Assembly: GCA_002359215.1 (NCBI GenBank)
Contig: DEMN01000005.1
Coordinates: forward strand, 62,001-126,000
Direction: 5' to 3'
DNA: 64,000 bases
From: Flavobacteriales bacterium UBA2669
Lineage (GTDB): Bacteria; Bacteroidota; Bacteroidia; Flavobacteriales_E; Vicingaceae
In this document: positions 1 to 8,016 of the stretch, in pieces
Position numbering within the stretch: the first letter of the stretch is position 1
How the letters are laid out: each line of letters opens with the position of its first letter
Position numbers and translations under genes: made by a program
The notes under the pieces: model-generated
What the model saw: only the letters and a program-made list of their open reading frames with translations
Told to the model about the DNA's origin: nothing
Databases searched by the model: none

Positions 1-403
1 CTCTCCCATCCATTACCAAGCCTTTATTCTTTCCCATTTTTCTTTGTAGTTCTACCATTTTAGTACGAACTTGTTTTACTTTAGCAATTCTGCTTACCAA
101 ACCCGATACTTCAATGCCTCTAATTTGTTTTTCTACATTTTCGTTATTAAGGCAGGTTTCTGAACTGTTTTTTTCTGCATTAAATGAAAACGTTACATCA
201 ATATTATGCAAGTCATCAATTAATTTTTGTTCATCAAAAAAATCTTCTCCGATATACCCTTTTCTAAGAGCGTATAAAGCAACAGCTCTGTACATTGCTC
301 CCGTATCAATATATATATAATTTAAAGCTTTAGCCAATTGTTTTGCCAATGTACTTTTTCCGCAAGAGGAGTAACCATCAATGGCTATAATAATTTTTTT
401 CAT
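1..403 (-). CDS. cmk: (d)CMP kinase, C-terminal part outside window
   Basis: Phosphorylates CMP and dCMP with ATP in cytoplasmic pyrimidine salvage. The first 134 codons lie here and the gene runs off the left edge. The N-terminus carries a P-loop (GYSSCGKST, residues 10-18) and the DTGAMYRA block at residues 33-40, both typical of bacterial Cmk, whose usual length is about 225 aa. The ATG start is preceded by ACAG and two tandem copies of the repeat described at 421-587. It lies 180 nt downstream of porQ on the same strand; as I recall, porQ and cmk are neighbours in many Bacteroidota. The truncation is the window edge, not a mutation. Confidence 0.93.
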   Translation of the reverse strand, partial: MKKIIIAIDGYSSCGKSTLAKQLAKALNYIYIDTGAMYRAVALYALRKGYIGEDFFDEQKLIDDLHNIDVTFSFNAEKNSSETCLNNENVEKQIRGIEVSGLVSRIAKVKQVRTKMVELQRKMGKNKGLVMDGR

Positions 404-420
404 CTGTTAATATTTTTATT

Positions 421-495
421 TTATTAAATCGGTCAGATGTAACTCCCATATAATCATTTTCTTGTGCGAGATTTTTTTTATCATAGTCGTTTCAT
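421..495 (-). repeat. Leader-like repeat, copy A (upstream of cmk)
   Basis: On the minus strand this copy starts ATGAAACGAC, continues through an A-rich middle, and ends GGGAGTTACATCTGACCGAT. The CATCTG of that end is followed after 27 nt by CAGATG, the last three bases being the cmk start codon, so CATCTG and CAGATG could pair. TTAATA and TATTAA inside could extend the stem. A minimal ORF MKRL-stop begins at the repeat's ATG. Related copies are at 513-587, 1721-1798 and 38471-38538. The role is unknown. Confidence 0.7.
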
Positions 496-512
496 GTATT
501 TATATTTATTTA

Positions 513-587
513 TTTTTTATCGGACACATGGAACTCCCTTTATAATCATTCTTTTATGTGAGAATTTTTTACTAATGGTCGTTTCAT
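513..587 (-). repeat. Leader-like repeat, copy B (tandem with copy A)
   Basis: Second copy of the same element, 92 nt upstream of copy A on the minus strand. Its ATGAAACGACC start overlaps the porQ stop codon (ATGA arrangement) and opens a 13-codon ORF beginning MKRPLVKNS. Its 3' part is diverged (CATGTGTCCGAT instead of CATCTGACCGAT). At the spacing where the other copies have a start codon, this copy has the ATG of copy A, so the unit looks like a tandem duplication of leader plus start codon. Confidence 0.62.
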
Positions 588-1708
588 TCTTCGCTTTGTT
601 TGTCTTTTTTACTTTTTCGGGATTTTTTTGAAGCTTTTTCTTCTGGAATCACCACCTGATTTTTTTTATAATAATCCGAAATGGTGGTGGTAATGGTAAA
701 ATGGTTAGAAGTTCCTGCTAAGTGATAGCTTGCTCCTCCATAACTTATATGAATTTTTTTAATTCTAAACCCTAAACCCCAACTAAATCCAATTAATCCG
801 CCTTTGTTATCAAAAGCTAATTCAGCCCTTCGTTGGAAGTTATAACCAAACCTCAACATAAAACTTGGTGAAAGCACAAACTCTGTCCCAACAACAACAT
901 GTCTGAAAAATTCACTTACCATTCCTGTTTTGTTTAATTCTTTTCTGGCTTCTTCATCTAAAGTATTATCTCTATTTGTTACCGAAGAAGAATCATTATA
1001 AGCTAAATTCCAATTATTTAACTGAATAAAATCAACATTAAAACGAATAGGCGTATGAGCCAATTTTTTAGAAATTCCCAATTGTACTTCAAAAGGAAGC
1101 GGTTCTTTTTCTCTTCCTTCAAAGTAGGTAGAAAATTGTCTGCCAATATTTTTAACTAATAACGCAGTTGTAAATTGTTTTTTTGCATTATGATACGTTG
1201 CAGATAAATCCATTGCCATAGCAAAAGAGCTATATTGATAAAATTTGGAATAAATTGGTTTTAGGTTTGCTCCAACAGAAAAAGATGTGTCTATGCTTTT
1301 TCCCCAACCTAAAATAAAAGCATAATCTGAAGCAGAGAAAGAACCCAACTCATTCCCTCCTTCGTCTGTTTCTAAAAAATTTCCGTAATTAATATATTTC
1401 ACACCTCCGGAAAATGTTCCGTACTTTTTAAAATCATGGGTATAAGAAAAATGCCCTAAATTAACATCTGCAAAGTAATTTAAATACGTAAATGAAAGAG
1501 CACTACTCATTTCTGCCGAAAGTAATGAAGGATTGTCTAAAGCAAAATTGGGATCATCATCTTTAATGGCTATAGCACTTCCACCCAACGCCCCTGTTCT
1601 GGCAGAAACAGGAATGTTAAGAAAGCTAAAAGCACTCTCTCCTCCTACTTGTGCTATTGACTCACAAAAAGTAAGGATAATAAAAATGAGTGTAATAAAA
1701 AACTTCAT
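584..1708 (-). CDS. porQ: Type IX secretion system protein PorQ
   Basis: Outer-membrane beta-barrel family protein. From established work on the T9SS, PorQ acts with PorV, PorU and PorZ in the attachment complex that processes and anchors secreted cargo. The 374-aa product has a signal peptide (residues 1-19, ending IAQ) and then the motif NIPVSARTGALGGSAIA with DDPNFALDNPSLL, typical of the PorV/PorQ barrel family. Alternating amphipathic strands fill the rest. The C-terminal 20 residues are Lys/Ser-rich (EKASKKSRKSKKDK), an extension beyond the usual roughly 340 aa. It sits directly upstream of cmk. A cargo protein with a T9SS sorting tail is at 58293. Call rests on motif and context. Confidence 0.85.
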   Translation of the reverse strand: MKFFITLIFIILTFCESIAQVGGESAFSFLNIPVSARTGALGGSAIAIKDDDPNFALDNPSLLSAEMSSALSFTYLNYFADVNLGHFSYTHDFKKYGTFSGGVKYINYGNFLETDEGGNELGSFSASDYAFILGWGKSIDTSFSVGANLKPIYSKFYQYSSFAMAMDLSATYHNAKKQFTTALLVKNIGRQFSTYFEGREKEPLPFEVQLGISKKLAHTPIRFNVDFIQLNNWNLAYNDSSSVTNRDNTLDEEARKELNKTGMVSEFFRHVVVGTEFVLSPSFMLRFGYNFQRRAELAFDNKGGLIGFSWGLGFRIKKIHISYGGASYHLAGTSNHFTITTTISDYYKKNQVVIPEEKASKKSRKSKKDKQSEE

Positions 1709-1720
1709 CTGTTAATTTTC

Positions 1721-1798
1721 TATTTTATTAAATCGGTCAGATGGAACTCACTAAGAAACATCTTCTTGTAAATAAAATCTAATCAAAACTCGTTTCAT
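1721..1798 (-). repeat. Leader-like repeat, copy C (upstream of porQ)
   Basis: Third copy, reading ATGAAACGAG at the 5' end and GAGTTCCATCTGACCGATTT near the 3' end on the minus strand. CATCTG is followed after 26 nt by CAGATG, whose ATG is the porQ start. TTAAT and ATTAA in between could extend the pairing. The 3' half is nearly identical to copy A, while the middle is diverged. A short ORF starting MKRVLIRFYL runs through the unit and stops before porQ. Confidence 0.65.
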
Positions 1799-1886
1799 CA
1801 ACCGATTAATATTAGCAATGGATGGCTAAATTACGCTTTTATCAATAAATTATTGTATTGCTGTTAGATTGTAAAAAAAACTTAGG

Positions 1887-2237
1887 TTAATGATGATTAG
1901 CTTGTTCTTGAGAAATAGCAATGATTACATCATTATAGATTTTTTCCATTTCTTCGGGATGCATAGAATAATAAGCAATGTTGTTATTAAATTGCTCTTC
2001 AGTAATGTTATGTTTTTTAAAAATATGTATGTAATGATTTTCTTGAAATGCTTTACTTCTAAACAATGAATCATCTATTGAAGATTTAATTTTAAGATAG
2101 CCTTGAGCAATTTCAATATCTGTAAGTACAGATACTAATTCTTCATGGGTAAGAATTCCCTCTGGTAGTTCATTTTGAGAAGAACTACATGATAAAAATA
2201 ATAAAATGGAAAGTATAAAAATGAACTTATTAAGCAT
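1887..2237 (-). CDS. DUF4296 family lipoprotein
   Basis: Predicted lipoprotein of 116 aa with an N-terminal signal ending in the lipobox LFLSC (Cys about residue 17). The body matches the DUF4296 pattern: PEGILTHEELVSVLTDIEIAQG, then a helical region with the HNITEEQFNNNIAYY block. These are small helical lipoproteins common in Flavobacteria; the function is unknown. Its start overlaps the end of the upstream lipoprotein gene (2230-2781) by 8 nt, so the two are probably co-transcribed and translationally coupled. Confidence 0.85.
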   Translation of the reverse strand: MLNKFIFILSILLFLSCSSSQNELPEGILTHEELVSVLTDIEIAQGYLKIKSSIDDSLFRSKAFQENHYIHIFKKHNITEEQFNNNIAYYSMHPEEMEKIYNDVIIAISQEQANHH

Positions 2238-2781
2238 CTTTTGCTGTTGAAGAAGCAGCTACATATCTAATTGTTTTCACTGCTTTAATCATGTCTTGAA
2301 TCATTTTTTCTCCGAATTGCTCACTTTGTAAGTCTCTAATTTCATAAATATCATTATTAATAGTTGCTTTATAGAAAAAATGGTGCTGCGTTTTAACCCC
2401 TGATTCGGGAATATCTTGCTTATAAACCAATAAATTTTCTTCTTCAGAAACTATTTCTGAAACAAAAACCAAGTCTTCTTCTAAATCCATTTTTAGCAAT
2501 TGTATATCACCTTCTCCATACATAATTTCTATTCCAAATGAATTTCCAACCACTATTTCCAGTGCACCTCTGTTGGTTAAAACTACTTGCGGTTCACCAT
2601 GATTTTCAGCATCAGGAACCATAATTACCATTGGAAAACCCCACTGGTTTAAATCCAATTCTTCGTGACCTTTTAACTGAACTATTTCTTGATTTTCATC
2701 TGTTGTACTATTATCATTACCACAGGCAACAAACAAGAAAGTTAAAAATATGACTAAAAATATAAAGGTTGTATTTCTCAT
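2230..2781 (-). CDS. Predicted lipoprotein of unknown function
   Basis: Start placed at the ATG giving MRNTTFIFLVIF; the open frame extends 16 codons further upstream, but this start gives a clean lipoprotein signal with lipobox FLFVAC. The mature part (183 aa total) begins with a Gly/Asn/Asp/Ser/Thr-rich linker, then a mixed alpha/beta domain (PMVIMVPDAENHGEPQVVL) with no catalytic motif I recognise. It overlaps the DUF4296 lipoprotein gene downstream by 8 nt. Probably envelope-located; no function is assigned. Confidence 0.75.
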   Translation of the reverse strand: MRNTTFIFLVIFLTFLFVACGNDNSTTDENQEIVQLKGHEELDLNQWGFPMVIMVPDAENHGEPQVVLTNRGALEIVVGNSFGIEIMYGEGDIQLLKMDLEEDLVFVSEIVSEEENLLVYKQDIPESGVKTQHHFFYKATINNDIYEIRDLQSEQFGEKMIQDMIKAVKTIRYVAASSTAKDA

Positions 2782-2858
2782 AAAATATAAATGTCTAATA
2801 AAGAACAAATATAAAATAAAAAAATACAACCTTCAAAAATTAAAAATTTAATTTTTGA

Positions 2859-3731
2859 TTAGTATTTGTGTTTGGGTTCATAAATCAATCTAAAAAAAGT
2901 ACTAAACCTTTGAAATTCTCTTTTTATTGGAATTCCTGCAACAATACCTACCAATAGATTTTCTGCAATTCCCAACCTCATTTGTGGTCTAATTACCATA
3001 TCAAAATCATCATATGTAATTTCTTTATTAAACTCCAACCCGATAAAGTTTCTTGTTCCATCTATCATATAATGAAAATTGGTATTAATTTGCCAATTGA
3101 TATGCATTGAGTTATTTGAAAAATGTTGTCGCATTTCTGGTCCAGTATAAATTAGAGTATGGAAATTCTGCCCCCATCTTTTAGCAGCTACAAAAAATGG
3201 ATTAAAAACATTCCCTTCTACAAAAGCTTCACTTCCATAAAGACTAAAATTAACAAACTCAAACTCATTTAGATAAGCTATTGCCATAGATGTACTATGT
3301 CTTTCAGAAACAAAAAAAGAATACTGAACTGCTAATTTTAGTCCATTAATTTTATTTTGAGGCATCATTGTTTTATCCACGTCATCTTCATTTGGATAAT
3401 AGAAAGTGAATGGGACTTCAATTTCTAAACCAAGCCTGTTAATCGGAGCCCATTCATATTCTATTAATGCTTCATAAGAATCAAACTTATTATTATCAGT
3501 CATTCCAAAACCAACATTCCATTCTTTTTCCCCCTTTCTAGCACCTAAATCTCTAATTAAATCAATGGAAAGTGGCTCGGCATGTAGTACTTTGTCTGTT
3601 TTACGTTTATTCTCAACTTCTTCAATATATAAACTATCTAATCTATCTTTTTCTATTTTTAACGTATCTAAGTTTTGAGAAAAAAGACTAACAGAAAGTA
3701 ATATTACTAAAGTTAGAAATAAATTTTTCAT
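2859..3731 (-). CDS. HAEPLYID family outer-membrane protein
   Basis: 290 aa with a signal peptide (residues 1-18, ending SLFSQ). The family motif appears as HAEPLSIDLIRDLGARKG from residue 50, followed by beta-strand-rich sequence (WNVGFGM, LIEYEWAPINRLGLEIEVPF) typical of an outer-membrane barrel. The family is named for the HAEPLYID motif; its function is not established. It directly follows the carbonic anhydrase gene (6-nt gap) and the SulP gene, so a role in passage or sensing of bicarbonate or another anion is a reasonable inference but unproven. Confidence 0.8.
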   Translation of the reverse strand: MKNLFLTLVILLSVSLFSQNLDTLKIEKDRLDSLYIEEVENKRKTDKVLHAEPLSIDLIRDLGARKGEKEWNVGFGMTDNNKFDSYEALIEYEWAPINRLGLEIEVPFTFYYPNEDDVDKTMMPQNKINGLKLAVQYSFFVSERHSTSMAIAYLNEFEFVNFSLYGSEAFVEGNVFNPFFVAAKRWGQNFHTLIYTGPEMRQHFSNNSMHINWQINTNFHYMIDGTRNFIGLEFNKEITYDDFDMVIRPQMRLGIAENLLVGIVAGIPIKREFQRFSTFFRLIYEPKHKY

Positions 3732-3737
3732 GTTTTT

Positions 3738-4376
3738 TTAAAACCTTAACTGATAAACCTTATCTAATTCATCATTATTGGTGAAATTAACCCCTAAATC
3801 TTTTATTAATCCATTGCCAATTCCATAAACCCAACCATGTATGTGTAAAGTTTGTTTATTGTTCCAAGCATTTTGAACTATAGAAGTTTTTGCTAAATCA
3901 AATACTTGTTCTACAACATTTAATTCAACATATCTATCAAAACGTTGTTTTTCATCAGTTATAGCATCTAGCTCTTCAGCATGAAATCTATAAACATCTT
4001 TAATATGTCTAATCCAATTATCAATTAGGCCAATATGCTGATTTCCCATTGCAGCAGCGACACCTCCACAACCATAATGCCCACAAACAATTACATGTTT
4101 TACTTTTAGTGCATTAACTGCATAATCAAGTACACTTAGCATATTCATATCTGAATGAATAACCATGTTAGCAATATTTCTATGTACAAAAACTTCTCCT
4201 GGTTGAGCTCCAATAATTTCATTTGCGGGAACTCTACTATCTGCACAACCTATCCACAATACTGGTGGTTGCTGCCCATTAGCTAATTTAGTAAAAAATT
4301 CTGGATCTAAATCTAATTTTGATTGAACCCATTCTTTATTATTATCTAAAAGTTGTTTATAAAATTTATTTTCCAT
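3738..4376 (-). CDS. can: Beta-class carbonic anhydrase
   Basis: Catalyses interconversion of CO2 and bicarbonate in the cytoplasm. All beta-class residues are visible in the 212-aa product: the CADSRVP block gives Cys44, Asp46 and Arg48, and HYGCGG gives His100 and Cys103, so zinc ligands are Cys44/His100/Cys103 with the Asp46-Arg48 dyad. Length is normal for the family. It lies 38 nt downstream of the SulP transporter gene and 6 nt upstream of the HAEPLYID gene, all on the minus strand, so the three look like one operon. SulP with carbonic anhydrase suggests bicarbonate uptake or use. Confidence 0.95.
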   Translation of the reverse strand: MENKFYKQLLDNNKEWVQSKLDLDPEFFTKLANGQQPPVLWIGCADSRVPANEIIGAQPGEVFVHRNIANMVIHSDMNMLSVLDYAVNALKVKHVIVCGHYGCGGVAAAMGNQHIGLIDNWIRHIKDVYRFHAEELDAITDEKQRFDRYVELNVVEQVFDLAKTSIVQNAWNNKQTLHIHGWVYGIGNGLIKDLGVNFTNNDELDKVYQLRF

Positions 4377-4414
4377 TTTGTATATTTTTTTAATCGTTAT
4401 AAAATTAATTAGTT

Positions 4415-5983
4415 TTATTTAAAAGCAACACCTTCTATTCCTTTTGTTTCTACTTGAATATTTTTTAGTTTAGAAGTATGATTTACAAATTCTTGTATAT
4501 TCTCTAAAACATCATAAGCAACAGCATAGGATTTTGATGCATCAATTATTAAAGTTGAATCTTCCGGTATTTTTGCTAATTCTTTTGCAACACTTGCTTT
4601 ATTTAAAAATGTCACTTCTTCTGAAAGTGTTAAGGTATATTTAGTTTTACCATCAACTATTTCTTTTTTACAGTTTAAAGCGTTTTTATAATTCTTTCTT
4701 AAAATATAAAATACGGCTACCACCATTCCTATTCCAATGCCTTTTAACAAATCTGTTCCTACAATAGCTATAACAGTTACTAAAAAAGGAACAAACTGTT
4801 CATGTCCTAATTTAAACATATCTCTAAATATAGCTGGTTTGGCAAGTTTATATCCTACTAATAGTAATATTGCTGCTAAAGAAGCTAATGGGATTAGATT
4901 CAGAAAAACAGGAATAATAATTGCGGATAATAATAAAATTATCCCATGGAATATAGCTGACATTTTAGTTTTTCCACCTGAATTAATATTGGCAGAACTT
5001 CTTACTATAACTTGTGTAATTGGCAGTCCTCCAATCATACCAGAAACCATATTTCCTATTCCTTGAGCTCTTAATTCTTGGTTGGTTGATGTTCTTCTTT
5101 TGTAAGGGTCTAACTTATCTGTAGCTTCTAGACAAAGTAATGTTTCCAAACTAGCTACTATGGCTAAAGTTACAGCAACCACATATACTTGCGGATTACT
5201 AAATGTAGAAAAATCAGGAAACTTAAAAAAACTCAGAAACTCTTGTGGAGAAGAGGCTACAGGCAATTCAACTAAATGTTTTCCACTCAAAACTAACTCT
5301 GGAGCTAAATTTAAAAACAGTGCATTGAGCAAAATACCTGTCAACACTACAAATAATGCTCCTGGTAAAAACTTAAATAGACCTATTTTTTTCATGAAAT
5401 TAGTTTCAAATAGAATTAACATTCCTAATGAAATAACACTAATGATTATTGCTCCCAAACTACTATACTTAAAAGCATAATATATTTCAGTAACAGTATT
5501 ATGTCCATCTTTTTGAGCAAAATCAAAATCACCCATAAAGTCTTCATCATAACCTAAAGCATGAGGAATTTCTTTAAGAATAAGAATTATACCTATAGCA
5601 GTTAACATTCCCTTTATTACTGAAGATGGAAAGAAGTAACCAATAATACCAGCCTTCATAAAACCTGCTAAAAGTTGTAAAATACCCGAGAGTACTACTG
5701 CTAATAAAAAGGCTTCAAAAGTTCCTAAGGTATCAATTGCTCCTAATACAATTACTACTAACCCAGCTGCAGGGCCTGAAACTCCCAATTGAGAATTACT
5801 AAAAGAACCTACAACAATTCCCCCCACAACTCCAGCTATAATTCCTGAAAACAATAAATCAGATCGACCAGTTGAAGCTAAAGCGATTCCCAAACATAAA
5901 GGAAGGGCTACAAGAAAAACTACTAATCCAGCAGGAAAATCTGACTTAAGATTAGCAAACATATTTAATTTTTTTGGTGTCAT
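4415..5983 (-). CDS. SulP family inorganic anion transporter
   Basis: Inner-membrane anion transporter of the SulP (SLC26-like) family, 522 aa. It opens with a short cytoplasmic N-terminus and then about a dozen hydrophobic segments. SulP landmarks include LPLCLGIALAS near residue 30, GVSGPAAGL near residue 68, and SLETLLCLEATDKLDPYKRR near residue 280. The final 80 residues (FLNKASVAKEL, STLIIDASKSYAVAYDVLENI) look like a STAS domain. Family members carry sulfate, bicarbonate or other anions. The adjacent carbonic anhydrase gene favours bicarbonate here by context only. Confidence 0.92.
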   Translation of the reverse strand: MTPKKLNMFANLKSDFPAGLVVFLVALPLCLGIALASTGRSDLLFSGIIAGVVGGIVVGSFSNSQLGVSGPAAGLVVIVLGAIDTLGTFEAFLLAVVLSGILQLLAGFMKAGIIGYFFPSSVIKGMLTAIGIILILKEIPHALGYDEDFMGDFDFAQKDGHNTVTEIYYAFKYSSLGAIIISVISLGMLILFETNFMKKIGLFKFLPGALFVVLTGILLNALFLNLAPELVLSGKHLVELPVASSPQEFLSFFKFPDFSTFSNPQVYVVAVTLAIVASLETLLCLEATDKLDPYKRRTSTNQELRAQGIGNMVSGMIGGLPITQVIVRSSANINSGGKTKMSAIFHGIILLLSAIIIPVFLNLIPLASLAAILLLVGYKLAKPAIFRDMFKLGHEQFVPFLVTVIAIVGTDLLKGIGIGMVVAVFYILRKNYKNALNCKKEIVDGKTKYTLTLSEEVTFLNKASVAKELAKIPEDSTLIIDASKSYAVAYDVLENIQEFVNHTSKLKNIQVETKGIEGVAFK

Positions 5984-6088
5984 AACATAAATTATTACAC
6001 AAACAATTGATTGATAGTCAATTATGTTTGAATTATTGATAAAAATTAATCTTGAAAAAAATCATTTTTTCAATGACAATAAAATAAA

Positions 6089-6108
6089 CATTATAGATTA
6101 CTATAATG
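6089..6108 (-). terminator. Small hairpin between SulP and the 94-aa gene
   Basis: CATTATAG and CTATAATG form a perfect 8-bp inverted repeat with a 4-nt loop; read on the minus strand it is followed by TTTATTTTATT. It is weak and AT-rich but sits 12 nt after the stop of the upstream minus-strand gene. A second A/T-rich palindrome lies at about 6052-6073. Confidence 0.4.
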
Positions 6109-6120
6109 TAATTCAATAAT

Positions 6121-6405
6121 TTATGCTAATTCTGGTGGTGGAGCAACAATTTCCTTATATGGTGGAAAAAGTAAAGAAAATTCTACTTGATGTTCTAACT
6201 CTGTAAATTGGAAAAAACATCTGAAATCTGAATCTTCTGTAATGTATTCTTGCATAGCAAAGGTTACAGTAGAGCCACTGCTGTGTCTATTTTCTTCTTC
6301 AGCAATTTCAACAAACTGGTAAGTAGGTACAGAAAAATATGAAAATGAGAATGTGCTTACTAAAACTAGTAAAAAGAATACAGCTATTATTTTATGACCT
6401 TTCAC
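6121..6405 (-). CDS. Small hypothetical exported or membrane protein
   Basis: 94 aa from a GTG start, with one N-terminal hydrophobic segment (IIAVFFLLVLVSTFSFSYF, residues 6-24) that may be a signal peptide or anchor. The remainder is acidic, with Phe-rich stretches (FRCFFQFTEL) and a Pro-rich end (IVAPPPELA). I recognise no family. A TAATTTCG sequence just upstream on the minus strand resembles the -7 box and ends only about 5 nt before the GTG, so the transcript may be leaderless or the start may lie elsewhere. It is followed by the SulP gene on the same strand. Confidence 0.55.
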   Translation of the reverse strand: MKGHKIIAVFFLLVLVSTFSFSYFSVPTYQFVEIAEEENRHSSGSTVTFAMQEYITEDSDFRCFFQFTELEHQVEFSLLFPPYKEIVAPPPELA

Positions 6406-6422
6406 ATTGGCGAAATTACATA

Positions 6423-7991
6423 TTAAAAGCTGTTTTTTCTTTTTTTAAAAATTAAAAGTGTGTTAAAATATGTAAAAAAAGTAATTCCTACTTGTGTTTC
6501 TAAGGTGTCTTCAGTAAGCATGGAAAGCATTGAAATGGAAATAAAACAGAGATAAAGATAATCTCTATATTGTTTTAAAACAACGATGGGGTAAAGTAAA
6601 AAGATTAAAAAATAAATTCCTCCTAAAATACCAAAACTCACAAAATAAGTTAGGTACTGATTATGTGCTCTTCTCCAATATTTTTCAGAAATAATATCTC
6701 TTTCTTCATGTTTTTGATTAAAAGCATCCTGAACATCTCCCGTACCTACGCCAAATAAACTATTTTCTTTTATAATATTATAAGCTGATTGCCAGTATAC
6801 CCATCTGAGCATTACTGAATGTCCATCAGCCACATTATATTTATTGTACATTTCCAATTCCCAAAATATTTTATGCAGTCTAAGTTCTATACCATTCATA
6901 TCAAGATATCTATAGTTAGAGATTCCATTTTCAATAGCTTTTATTTCTTCAGGTTTTAATTCATTAATAGCTTGCTCTGTTTTTAATTTACCTTGAGAAG
7001 TAATGAATCTTAATAATGTAACTCTTATTTCCTGACCTTTTAAATCAACCTCATTAAAATTTATTTTACTTACCTCATTCCAAGCTTTTTCTATTTCTTT
7101 ATTAGCAATATTTCTATAGATATAATTTCCATTTTCCAGCTGAAAACTATTAGAACTTATGGTATCATGAAAAAGTTTTTCACCTTTTGGAGAAAATTCT
7201 TGTATCGGCAAAGCTTCGACATCATTAAAGGACAAATACTCTTTATAACAACTTTTTATGTAAAGTACTATTGAAAGTACAATTACAACAACAACTACTA
7301 CTGCTGATAATTTTACAGTTATTTTGTGATGTTTTATTCCGTAATAAAAAATCAACACCATAAAAGTGAATGCTGTTACAGTAATACCAGTTATTAAGTT
7401 AAGTAAAAATAGAAAGCTAGCTAACCACACAAAACTTAGTATCCATCTTATCTTTTGTTTTTTATTTTTTGCTTTTATAGCATAATACAAAGTTCCAAAA
7501 ATAGCTAACGACACTTCCAATCCAAACCTAATATGAGAATTAAATCTTGATAAATCCCTTTTATCAATAATTACCTCATTAAGTCCTCCTAACATTACAA
7601 AGATGCTCCAAAGCGAAGCTGTTATTACACCCCCAACATACACCGAAAAAATTAAACGAAACTCTTTATTGGTTAATGGTTTAAAGCTAACTATTAAAAA
7701 AGGTAATACAAAAAGCGGCAACTTTCTTCTAATATCATCAAACGCAAAATCGAAATTAGTAGTGTTTAAAAGTCCTAAAAGAGTAAGCAGATACACTGAA
7801 CTTAATATAAGTGCCGTTCTATTTTTAAAAAAGCGTTTTATTTTTTCTAGATGATTTCCTTCTAATACCCATAAAAAACCTATACAAAGCTCTCCTAAAG
7901 TTATAAGAGGTTTAGACAATGAGAGTCCCACTGCAATAAACATCAAAAAAAACAAATACATGTTTCTTGAATAAGTGGAAACAAAACCCAT
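6423..7991 (-). CDS. O-antigen ligase / Wzy-like polymerase family membrane protein
   Basis: 522-aa polytopic inner-membrane protein. About ten hydrophobic helices surround one large periplasmic loop (roughly residues 250-420). The C-terminal part has FGVGTGDVQDAFNQ and RRAHNQYLTYFVSFGILGG, the pattern of the O-antigen ligase/Wzy superfamily (Wzy_C), including the His before NQYL. Such proteins join or polymerise lipid-linked glycans on the outer face of the inner membrane. No glycan synthesis genes are adjacent, so it may act on surface polysaccharide or glycoprotein glycans; the substrate cannot be told. It follows the S41 protease gene on the same strand. Confidence 0.82.
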   Translation of the reverse strand: MGFVSTYSRNMYLFFLMFIAVGLSLSKPLITLGELCIGFLWVLEGNHLEKIKRFFKNRTALILSSVYLLTLLGLLNTTNFDFAFDDIRRKLPLFVLPFLIVSFKPLTNKEFRLIFSVYVGGVITASLWSIFVMLGGLNEVIIDKRDLSRFNSHIRFGLEVSLAIFGTLYYAIKAKNKKQKIRWILSFVWLASFLFLLNLITGITVTAFTFMVLIFYYGIKHHKITVKLSAVVVVVVIVLSIVLYIKSCYKEYLSFNDVEALPIQEFSPKGEKLFHDTISSNSFQLENGNYIYRNIANKEIEKAWNEVSKINFNEVDLKGQEIRVTLLRFITSQGKLKTEQAINELKPEEIKAIENGISNYRYLDMNGIELRLHKIFWELEMYNKYNVADGHSVMLRWVYWQSAYNIIKENSLFGVGTGDVQDAFNQKHEERDIISEKYWRRAHNQYLTYFVSFGILGGIYFLIFLLYPIVVLKQYRDYLYLCFISISMLSMLTEDTLETQVGITFFTYFNTLLIFKKRKNSF

Positions 7992-8016
7992 TTTAGAAAA
8001 AAATTTAAATTAAAAA

